NCBI GenBank assembly: GCA_964646225.1
Contig: CAZYAD010000026.1
Span: 1-18,686, forward strand
Direction: 5' to 3'
Length of the DNA: 18,686 bases
Origin: UBA4644 sp964646225
Lineage (GTDB): Bacteria > Bacillota > Clostridia > Oscillospirales > Butyricicoccaceae
Shown here: in pieces, positions 5,565 through 12,006 of the stretch
How the letters are laid out: every line of letters begins with the position of its first letter
Position numbering within the stretch: position 1 is the first letter of the stretch
Notes under the pieces: model-generated
What the model was told of the DNA's origin: nothing
What the model saw: the letters and a program-made list of their open reading frames with translations, nothing else
Database searches by the model: none
Made by a program: the position numbers and the translations under genes

Positions 5565-7591
5565 AAGCTCCGCTCACCCATTCGCTCGCCGCAAAGACCT
5601 TCGGCGTACTGCTGCTGGCGGCACTGGTGTTTCTGTTCAGCGTGTCCGCCTGCGTGACCATCGAGGCCTATGAATACGGTCTCTACACCGAGGGCGTGGT
5701 GGACTATTACGGCACTCAGGCCTGTTTTTCCGAGATGTGGTCGGATATCTGCAGCATTTACTCCTCGTTTCGATACGGGGAGCCCCTTTCCAATTATTAT
5801 ACAGACCTCGAAGGCTCCAATCTGCGCTTTGCCGCCTGGGATCCCGTCTCCGACTGCTATCTGTACAACGATCCCGGCCTGCTGGAGGCCCTGATCCTCC
5901 AGACCTCCCAGGAGACCGATGCGGACGAGACCGCCTATCTGGAGGTCACCGACTTTTCCTCGCCGGAGGACTATGAGCAGTATCTGCAAAATCAGTTCCG
6001 CCTGAGCCGGAAGCCCGCCGCGCAGCCCGATCTGCCGGAGCGCTCATCGGACGGCCTGCTGCTGGGCTGTCTGGTGCAGGAGGAGCTGGACGGCTGTCGC
6101 TTCCTGGCGGGCGTGGTCTCGCCGCCAACCGTCCGGGATGCCTACCTCCGGGGATATCTGAGTTTCCGGCAGATCTACCGGCTGCGGACGCTGGCGCCGA
6201 TCCTGCTGGTGATCTGCGCCTTTGCCGCCGCTGCCGACCTGATCTTCCTGTGCTGCGCCGCCGGTCACCGGCGGGGCCGGGAGGACATTGTCCTCAATGT
6301 GCAGGATCGCATCCCGCTGGATCTGTATCTGTGCATCATGGGCTTTACACTGACCATGCTGGCCGTACTGGCGCTGGAGCTCACCAACAGTGACGGAGGG
6401 CTGCCGGTCTTTCTGCTGATGAGCGGCGTTCTCACCCTCTGTGCCATGCTGGCGCTGGCCATGCTGCTGACCCTGTGTACCCGCTTCAAAAGGGGCAAAT
6501 GGTGGCGGTGCTCCCTGATCTGGCAGTGCGGCAGCCTGTGCTGCCGCCTGTGCAGTCGGACGGTACGGGCCATCCGTTCTCTCTGGCAGAGCGTCCGGCT
6601 CACCTGGCGGGTGGCGGCGATCTGTCTTGGCGTGGCCCTGCTGGAGGTGCTGCTGGCCGAAAGCCGCGAGACCTTTTTTCTTCTGGTGCTCAATCTGGGG
6701 CTCACCCTGGTTCTCTGCTCCCTTGCCCGGCAGATGCTGGAGCTCAGGCAGGCCGGCCAGGCGCTGGCCTGCGGCGACTTTGACAGCCCCATCGATCTGT
6801 GCCGCCTGCACGGCGAGCTGCGGGAGCACGGTGAAAACCTCAGCTCGCTGGGGCAGGGGCTTTCCCTGGCCGTGGAGCAGCGGATGCGCTCCGAGCGGCT
6901 CAAGACCGAGCTGATCACCAATGTTTCCCACGATATCAAGACCCCGCTGACCTCCATCGTCAACTATGTGGATCTGCTGCAAAAGGATCCCACCGAGGAG
7001 GAGCAGGCCCAGTATCTGGCGGTGCTGGACCGCCAGGCCAAGCGGCTGAAAAAGCTCACCGAGGATCTGGTGGAGGCCTCCAAGGCCTCTACCGGCAACC
7101 TTTCCTGCACGCTGGTTCCCACCAATCTGCGGGAGATCCTGGATCAGGCGCTGGGCGAGTATGAGGAGCGCCTCCGGGCCGCCGGGCTGGAGCCCATCGT
7201 CACCCTGCCGGAGGAGCCCCTTTCGGTGCTGGCCGATGGCCGCCTGCTGTGGCGGGTGCTGGACAATCTCCTGAACAACGCCTGCAAATATGCCCAGAGC
7301 GGCACCCGGCTCTATCTGGACGCCATCCGGCAGGAGGATCGCGCCGTGCTCACGGTGAAGAACATCTCCCGGCAGCAGCTCAATCTCTCTCCCGACGAGC
7401 TGATGGAGCGCTTTGTCCGGGGCGACAGCAGCCGCAACACCGAGGGCAGCGGGCTGGGGCTGAACATCGCAAAAAGTCTGGTGGAGCTGCAAAAGGGCGA
7501 CTTCTCCCTGTCCATCGACGGCGACCTGTTCAAGGCGCGGATCGTCCTGCCGCTGTGCCAGCCTGTGCCGGAGGAGCTGCCCCATGACTGA
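5561..7591 (+). CDS. Membrane sensor histidine kinase with about six transmembrane helices
   Basis: A 676-aa kinase. It has an N-terminal helix (about 11-32), an extracellular region of about 170 residues (35-207) without a recognised fold, a second helix (about 209-233), then four more hydrophobic helices (about 253-273, 282-306, 348-366 and 371-389). The cytoplasmic kinase core follows: H-box ITNVSHDIKTPLTS with phospho-acceptor H457, N-box DNLLNNACKYA (N572) and G-box GSGLGL. After the last helix a short linker resembling HAMP is possible. The extra four-helix block between sensor region and core is more than the usual two-helix design. It overlaps the regulator by 4 nt and the amidase by 8 nt. 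The ligand is unknown; the gene context points to envelope or peptidoglycan status. Confidence 0.92.
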   Translation: MKAPLTHSLAAKTFGVLLLAALVFLFSVSACVTIEAYEYGLYTEGVVDYYGTQACFSEMWSDICSIYSSFRYGEPLSNYYTDLEGSNLRFAAWDPVSDCYLYNDPGLLEALILQTSQETDADETAYLEVTDFSSPEDYEQYLQNQFRLSRKPAAQPDLPERSSDGLLLGCLVQEELDGCRFLAGVVSPPTVRDAYLRGYLSFRQIYRLRTLAPILLVICAFAAAADLIFLCCAAGHRRGREDIVLNVQDRIPLDLYLCIMGFTLTMLAVLALELTNSDGGLPVFLLMSGVLTLCAMLALAMLLTLCTRFKRGKWWRCSLIWQCGSLCCRLCSRTVRAIRSLWQSVRLTWRVAAICLGVALLEVLLAESRETFFLLVLNLGLTLVLCSLARQMLELRQAGQALACGDFDSPIDLCRLHGELREHGENLSSLGQGLSLAVEQRMRSERLKTELITNVSHDIKTPLTSIVNYVDLLQKDPTEEEQAQYLAVLDRQAKRLKKLTEDLVEASKASTGNLSCTLVPTNLREILDQALGEYEERLRAAGLEPIVTLPEEPLSVLADGRLLWRVLDNLLNNACKYAQSGTRLYLDAIRQEDRAVLTVKNISRQQLNLSPDELMERFVRGDSSRNTEGSGLGLNIAKSLVELQKGDFSLSIDGDLFKARIVLPLCQPVPEELPHD

Positions 7592-8318
7592 GATCACCGT
7601 CGAGGAGGCCAGGGCCCGCCGTCTGGCCCGGAAAAAGCGCCGCCGTCGGCGGCGGCTGCTGCTCACCGTGCTGGCGCTGCTGCTGGCGCTCTGCGCCCTG
7701 CTCACCCTGCTGCGGCTGACCCGCCGTTCGGCAGAACTACCGGCCCAGGCCACGCCGGAGGAGGGGCCAGAGACCCTCCCTGCAACGCCGGAAAACACCA
7801 CCCTGCGCTTTTTGCAGCAGGCCGAGCTGCCCGACTGGGTGGAGGTGCAGCTGGTGCCGGTCAACGGCGCGGGCCGCCGGGGCGTGGAGTTCGAAGAGCT
7901 GAACGCCATCGTCATCCATTATGTGGGCAATCCCGGCACCACCGCCCGGCAGAACCGGGACTATTTCGCCCAGGAGACCACCGAGGTCAGCTCCCACTTT
8001 CTGGTGGGGCTGGAGGGCGAGATCCTCCAGTGCGTCCCCTTGTGGGAAAAATCCTCAGCCACCAACCACCGCAACCGGGACACCCTCTCCATTGAGGTGT
8101 GTCACCCCGATGACAGCGGTGTCTTCACGCCGGAAAGCTACGACGCTCTGGTGCGGCTCACCGTCTGGCTTTGCCGGCTGTGCGGCTTTGACAGCGACGA
8201 TGTGATCCGTCACTACGATGTCACCGGGAAGCTCTGCCCGAAGCACTTTGCCGAGGATGAGGATACCTGGCAGCAGTTCCGTTCGGACATCACCCAGGCG
8301 CTTTCCGCGCCGCAATGA
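7584..8318 (+). CDS. Membrane-anchored N-acetylmuramoyl-L-alanine amidase (Amidase_2 type)
   Basis: A 244-aa protein with a strongly basic cytoplasmic start (RKKRRRRRR, 16-24), one transmembrane helix (about 25-43), a Pro/Glu-rich linker and an Amidase_2/PGRP-like zinc domain (about 85-240). Visible motifs are AIVIHYVGNPGTTA with zinc ligand H112, the SSHFLVGLEGEILQCVP substrate strand, and RHYDVTGKLCPKHF with H210 and C218 as the other likely ligands. It would cleave the bond between MurNAc and L-Ala on the outer face of the membrane. The start at 7584 lies inside the kinase gene, with GGAGGAG just upstream, so translation is coupled. It is the only effector in the operon and is probably co-regulated with the two-component pair. 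A terminator follows at 8356. Confidence 0.9.
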   Translation: MTEITVEEARARRLARKKRRRRRRLLLTVLALLLALCALLTLLRLTRRSAELPAQATPEEGPETLPATPENTTLRFLQQAELPDWVEVQLVPVNGAGRRGVEFEELNAIVIHYVGNPGTTARQNRDYFAQETTEVSSHFLVGLEGEILQCVPLWEKSSATNHRNRDTLSIEVCHPDDSGVFTPESYDALVRLTVWLCRLCGFDSDDVIRHYDVTGKLCPKHFAEDEDTWQQFRSDITQALSAPQ

Positions 8319-8355
8319 GCGGAAAGGCGATGACCGCTGCATATATTTTGTTGAG

Positions 8356-8391
8356 AACTGCCTCGCGGCGTGAGTCGCGGGGCAGTTTTTT
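8356..8391 (+). terminator. Intrinsic terminator of the regulator-kinase-amidase operon
   Basis: AACTGCCTCGCG (8356-8367) pairs with CGCGGGGCAGTT (8376-8387), with one T-G wobble, around an 8-nt loop. A run of T follows immediately. It lies 38 nt after the amidase stop. Confidence 0.85.
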
Positions 8392-8443
8392 GAAAGTTCC
8401 ACAAAAAATTCGCGGAAATTCGTGATTTTCCAGCATTTTGCAC

Positions 8444-8472
8444 TTGTGCGCACAAACAGGGGTTGCTATAAT
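8444..8472 (+). promoter_or_regulatory. Promoter of the dockerin/SLH operon with overlapping palindrome
   Basis: TTGTGC (8444-8449) is 17 nt from a perfect TATAAT (8467-8472), which carries an extended -10 (TGC just before it). The -35 is contained in a perfect 12-bp palindrome, TTGTGCGCACAA (8444-8455), a natural repressor or activator site. Transcription would start near 8479, just before the left 18-bp inverted repeat. Confidence 0.65.
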
Positions 8473-8482
8473 GAAGGCAACA

Positions 8483-8500
8483 GCGCACCAAAATTCGACT
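8483..8500 (+). repeat. Left copy of an 18-bp perfect inverted repeat
   Basis: GCGCACCAAAATTCGACT at 8483-8500 is the exact reverse complement of 11887-11904. The match stops on both sides. This copy lies in the 5' untranslated region, between the promoter and the ribosome site of the dockerin gene. Confidence 0.9.
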
Positions 8501-8518
8501 GAAAAGAGGACGTGTGAC

Positions 8519-10531
8519 ATGAAAAACGCCTTGAAACAAGCAGCAGGATTCTTGATTGGCATTTCCCTTTTGTTGAACCTTTGTGTACCGCTCCTGGCAG
8601 CGGAAGAACCGGTGGTAACACTGACGCTGAACAAAACCACCGTAGCCCGCGGCGGGGAGATCGCCGTAACGGTGAATGTGGATCCGGAAACAAAAAACGG
8701 CGGCAATTTTGATATTGAGTTTCCAAATCTGGAATATGTCAGATGGGAAGAAACCGATGGCGTTGAGAGAATTGAAAAAGGACAACCGACATCTACTGCG
8801 TTAGATGTTATCCATCCAATTGTTTCTCCGGCAAATAACAGGGCGGTAACGCAACTGGGTACTTACTATTTCCGCGTTCCGGAGACAGCGGAATTGGGAA
8901 CACACCATATCAGTGTTTCTTCTATCAATATTTATGACAATGACGGCGAATGGACAACCCCGACCTGTACTCCTGTTTCCTTCACCGTTGTGGAGCAGGA
9001 GCCCGAGGCGGAAACTCCTCAGGGCTGGACGGCCGCCCTTTCCGGCCCGAGTGCCGCCGCGTGCGGCGGCGAGATCACCTACAGCATCGAGGTCACCGGC
9101 GACAGCTTCTCTGCCGCGCAGCTGGAGCTCACCTATAACAGCAGCTATCTCACCCCCACGGGCACCAACGCGGATTGGAGCTTCGATAACGGCAAAGCCA
9201 AGCTGGTGCAGTACGGACCGACTCTGACCATGCCTCACACCTACGCTTTGAAAATGAAGACCGCTGAAATCGAAGGCAGCGCAACGCTGACCCTGACCTC
9301 CGCCGCCTTTGGCACCTCGGAAAGCGCGGTGGAGCATGATCTGACCGCAGCCACGATCACCGGCAGTCCCGTCACCACGGCGATCCATAAAAGCGGCTAT
9401 TCCGTCAGCTTCAAAGCGGACGGTATTTCCTACACGGGCAATGACACCGCGTCCTACGGCGATGACTATTCCTTCAAAATCACGGATGAAAACCGGGAGT
9501 ACTACACCTACACCGTCTCTGCCACCATGGGCGGCAGTGCCACAACGGTGGCATCCGACAATAGTGGCAGCTATACCATTTCCCGCGTCACCGGCGATCT
9601 GGTAATCACCATCACAAAAGCACCCAAACAGTATCCGGTGACATTTGAAAAAGCCATCGACTCTATGAATATCACACTGCCGAAGGCCCAAATGGCGACC
9701 TACGGCACGGATTACACCTGCACCCTGCCCACCGAGAACGGTTATACGCTGGGAGCATCGGTTAAGATCAACGACAGCAACTATACGGGATTTTCGCTGG
9801 AAAACGGAACACTGACCATCCCTGGCGCGGACATCAAGGGCGAGATCGTCATCACCATCCGGCGGACGGCTGTGCCGGTGTCGGTGACAGGCTCCGGCGC
9901 AGCGGATGTGAAGAACTATACGGAAACCGCCATAGTCGGGCAGTCCTATACCCTGACGGTGACGCAGGACAGCAATTACGATTACACTGTCACCGCCACC
10001 ATGGGTGGCAGTGCCACAGCGGTGACGCACGGCAATAGCGGCAGCTATACCATCCAAAAGGTCACCGATGCCGGTGAGCTGGTGTTCACCGTGAACAAGA
10101 GCGTGAAAACGAGTGATACAACCGTTTCAGAATATGTGAAATGCAACGGCACCGCCTGCTGGCTGGTGGTCAAGGCATGCGACAAGCTGACGACCGGCGT
10201 TTATGCCTATCAGGGCCAGTCGATGTTCTGGTCTGAAAAGTACAACGGCTACTGCATTCTGGTGATCGGGACCAGCGCACCTGCACTCACCGCCTCTGAC
10301 CTGTCCATCATCAGCGACAAGCCCATCGAGATCAACTATACCGGCGATGTGAACAAGAGCGGCAAGGTGGATGCCAACGATGCTCAGCTGATTTATGACC
10401 TGTACAACGCCCGCTATGGTGATTTCAACAAGGTCACCATGGAGAAATTCCTCCGTGCGGATGTGAACGGTGATAGGAATATCAATGTAAGCGATGCTGC
10501 CGCCGTGGTTGATCTGATCCGCAGCAAGTAA
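8519..10531 (+). CDS. Secreted multi-domain surface protein with C-terminal dockerin
   Basis: A 670-aa protein with a signal peptide (about 1-28, cut near LLAA-EE). Two cohesin- or Ig-like beta domains follow (about 30-158 and 170-288). Then come three repeats of about 75 residues (292-368, 371-449, 452-528); the first and third share ATMGGSAT and SGSYTI, and the coding DNA is nearly identical at 9521-9550 and 9995-10024. A compact domain (about 535-605) leads to a type I dockerin with two calcium loops (DVNKSGKVDANDA from 610, DVNGDRNINVSDA from 648). No catalytic domain is visible. The start at 8519 has AGAGGA upstream; in-frame ATGs at 8438 and 8471 precede or overlap the promoter. Sequence before about 9000 is clearly AT-richer than the rest, suggesting a mosaic gene. 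The next gene encodes a plausible anchoring partner. Confidence 0.88.
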   Translation: MKNALKQAAGFLIGISLLLNLCVPLLAAEEPVVTLTLNKTTVARGGEIAVTVNVDPETKNGGNFDIEFPNLEYVRWEETDGVERIEKGQPTSTALDVIHPIVSPANNRAVTQLGTYYFRVPETAELGTHHISVSSINIYDNDGEWTTPTCTPVSFTVVEQEPEAETPQGWTAALSGPSAAACGGEITYSIEVTGDSFSAAQLELTYNSSYLTPTGTNADWSFDNGKAKLVQYGPTLTMPHTYALKMKTAEIEGSATLTLTSAAFGTSESAVEHDLTAATITGSPVTTAIHKSGYSVSFKADGISYTGNDTASYGDDYSFKITDENREYYTYTVSATMGGSATTVASDNSGSYTISRVTGDLVITITKAPKQYPVTFEKAIDSMNITLPKAQMATYGTDYTCTLPTENGYTLGASVKINDSNYTGFSLENGTLTIPGADIKGEIVITIRRTAVPVSVTGSGAADVKNYTETAIVGQSYTLTVTQDSNYDYTVTATMGGSATAVTHGNSGSYTIQKVTDAGELVFTVNKSVKTSDTTVSEYVKCNGTACWLVVKACDKLTTGVYAYQGQSMFWSEKYNGYCILVIGTSAPALTASDLSIISDKPIEINYTGDVNKSGKVDANDAQLIYDLYNARYGDFNKVTMEKFLRADVNGDRNINVSDAAAVVDLIRSK

Positions 10532-10546
10532 CAGGGAGGGGCAACG

Positions 10547-11827
10547 ATGCGAACACTTGTGAAACGGGTCCTGCTGTGGGCCGTGCTGCCGGGGCTGCTG
10601 GCCCTGGGCGTGTGGGCGGCGGAGCCCACCTATGTGTTTACCCTGACGGCCGAGGGCCGGTCTCAGGTGCAGGCGGCTACCGGTGATATCATCACCGTCA
10701 CCCTGAACCTGCGCCGGGCGGAGGGCGGCGAATACACCATGTACGCCATGCAGGATGAGCTGTATTATGACAGCAGCTTTTTCCGTCCGGTGGAGGAAGG
10801 CGAGGAGCTTTACAGCGGCGTGCAAAGCACGGATATCGCCCTGCGGGATCATCGCCGGGCTCATTATCTCAACTGGCTGTCCCTCTCCGGCGGGCAGCTT
10901 TGGCCGGAGGAGGTGCCGGTGGGCAGCTTCCGGCTGGAGGTCATTGCGGAGCAGGGTGCCTCCCGGGTGGAAAACGGGAACTGCCAGGTCTCCCTTGCCG
11001 ATGGCAGCGGAAGCTGGCCGGTAAAGACCGCCGGTCTGACGGTGACGGTATCCGACAGCTGTCTGGTGGTCTTCCACACCGGCGAGGGCAGCGCCGTGGC
11101 CTCCCTGAGTGTGACGCAGGGCGCACTGCTTCCCCGCCCGGCCGATCCCAGACGGCCGGGGTACCGCTTTGGCGGCTGGTATCGGGATGTCGACTGCCGG
11201 GAGGCCTGGGACTTTGCCGCCCACCGGGTGGAGGTCAACACCCATCTGTACGCCGCGTGGCTGCCGCTGGGGGATGACCCGGGCTACAGCGATGTGCAGC
11301 CCGGCGACTGGTTTTACGAGGATGTGGCCTATGTCTCCCGCATGGGGCTGATGGACGGCGTCGGCGGTGGACGGTTCGCGCCCGGCGACAGCACCAGCCG
11401 CGCCATGCTGGTGACCATCCTGTGGCGCATGGAGGGCTGTCCCGCCGGCACCGGCGGCGCGGACTTTGCCGATGTGGAGCAAAACAGCTGGTATACAGAG
11501 GCCGTCCGCTGGGCTGCGGGCAGCGGCATCGTGCAGGGCTATTCCCGGCACAGCTTCGGCCCAAATGACCCGCTGTCGCGGGAGCAGCTGGCGCTGATCC
11601 TGTACCGCTATGCGGCTCAAAAAGGCTATGAAACCGCCGATCGCGGCCAGCTGAGCCGCTTTACCGACGCGGGGCAGGTCAGCCCCTGGGCGGCGGAGGC
11701 ACTTTCCTGGGCCAATGCCCGCGGGCTGGTCTCCGGCACGCCGGAAAACCGGCTGCTGCCGCAGGGCGGCGCGACCCGCAGCCAGACGGCTGCCATCCTG
11801 CACCGTTTCCTGGAAAATCTCCGGTAA
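10547..11827 (+). CDS. SLH-anchored surface protein with cohesin-like domain
   Basis: A 426-aa exported protein with a signal peptide (about 1-25), a cohesin-like beta domain (about 28-168; TVTLNLRR, LYYDSSFF, VGSFRLEVIA), and a Listeria-Bacteroides (Flg_new/InlB-type) repeat (about 172-238; GYRFGGWYRD ... LYAAW). Three S-layer homology modules end the protein (about 247-300, 307-360, 371-426; WFYEDVAYVSRMGLMDG, WYTEAVRWAAGSGIVQG, WAAEALSWANARGLVSG). SLH modules bind pyruvylated secondary wall polymers, so the protein should sit on the cell surface. It begins 16 nt after the dockerin gene stop with a GGGAGGGG ribosome site, so both genes share one transcript. An anchoring cohesin beside a dockerin protein suggests a direct binding pair (inference; cohesin type and specificity cannot be read). 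Confidence 0.88.
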   Translation: MRTLVKRVLLWAVLPGLLALGVWAAEPTYVFTLTAEGRSQVQAATGDIITVTLNLRRAEGGEYTMYAMQDELYYDSSFFRPVEEGEELYSGVQSTDIALRDHRRAHYLNWLSLSGGQLWPEEVPVGSFRLEVIAEQGASRVENGNCQVSLADGSGSWPVKTAGLTVTVSDSCLVVFHTGEGSAVASLSVTQGALLPRPADPRRPGYRFGGWYRDVDCREAWDFAAHRVEVNTHLYAAWLPLGDDPGYSDVQPGDWFYEDVAYVSRMGLMDGVGGGRFAPGDSTSRAMLVTILWRMEGCPAGTGGADFADVEQNSWYTEAVRWAAGSGIVQGYSRHSFGPNDPLSREQLALILYRYAAQKGYETADRGQLSRFTDAGQVSPWAAEALSWANARGLVSGTPENRLLPQGGATRSQTAAILHRFLENLR

Positions 11828-11843
11828 CGCTGCAAAGTAACGC

Positions 11844-11883
11844 AAAAACCCTAAAACCGTAAAACAATCGAAAACGCAAAAAA
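11844..11883. other. Spaced A-tracts beside the right inverted repeat
   Basis: Five runs of 4-6 A begin at 11844, 11853, 11861, 11871 and 11878, a spacing of about 7-10 bp. Such spacing can bend DNA. The tract ends a few bases before the right 18-bp repeat. Imperfect phasing keeps confidence low. Confidence 0.35.
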
Positions 11884-11886
11884 TAT

Positions 11887-11904
11887 AGTCGAATTTTGGT
11901 GCGC
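11887..11904 (-). repeat. Right copy of the 18-bp perfect inverted repeat
   Basis: AGTCGAATTTTGGTGCGC at 11887-11904 is the exact reverse complement of 8483-8500. It lies 60 nt after the SLH gene stop and about 15 nt before the terminator shared with the phosphate operon, so the two copies enclose exactly the dockerin/SLH operon. Confidence 0.9.
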
Positions 11905-11913
11905 AATTCATCT

Positions 11914-11948
11914 CAAAAAAAGCCGTGGGCCAGAGGCCCGCGGCTTTT
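11914..11948. terminator. Bidirectional terminator between the SLH gene and phoR
   Basis: AAGCCGTGGGCC (11920-11931) pairs with GGCCCGCGGCTT (11935-11946), with one T-G wobble and a 3-nt loop. The minus strand has a long T run after the stem, making it a strong end for the pst-pho operon. The plus strand has TTTT and can end the SLH operon. Confidence 0.8.
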
Positions 11949-12006
11949 CAGCTTGTCAAAGCATCGTGTATATCTGTGGGAAAGCCGTCGGCGCGATCAT
12001 TGCGGA

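Noticed and set aside
6044..7915. Minus-strand open frame of 623 aa opposite the sensor kinase and amidase
   Set aside because: Q/H/R/G-rich shadow of two genes with intact catalytic motifs on the plus strand.
9521..10024. Near-identical 30-base direct copies (9521-9550 and 9995-10024) as a possible mobile repeat
   Set aside because: They encode the same position in homologous protein repeats of the dockerin protein, so internal domain duplication explains them.
8801..10057. Minus-strand open frame of 418 aa antisense to the dockerin gene
   Set aside because: Shadow of a repetitive, GC-rich coding sequence; no domain and no convincing start site.
10127..11911. Long minus-strand open frame (594 aa) antisense to the SLH gene, starting just outside the right 18-bp repeat
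   Set aside because: Its sequence has no recognisable domain and the A/G/R/Q/H-rich composition of a frame shadow. It is opposite a clearly real gene and has no ribosome site.
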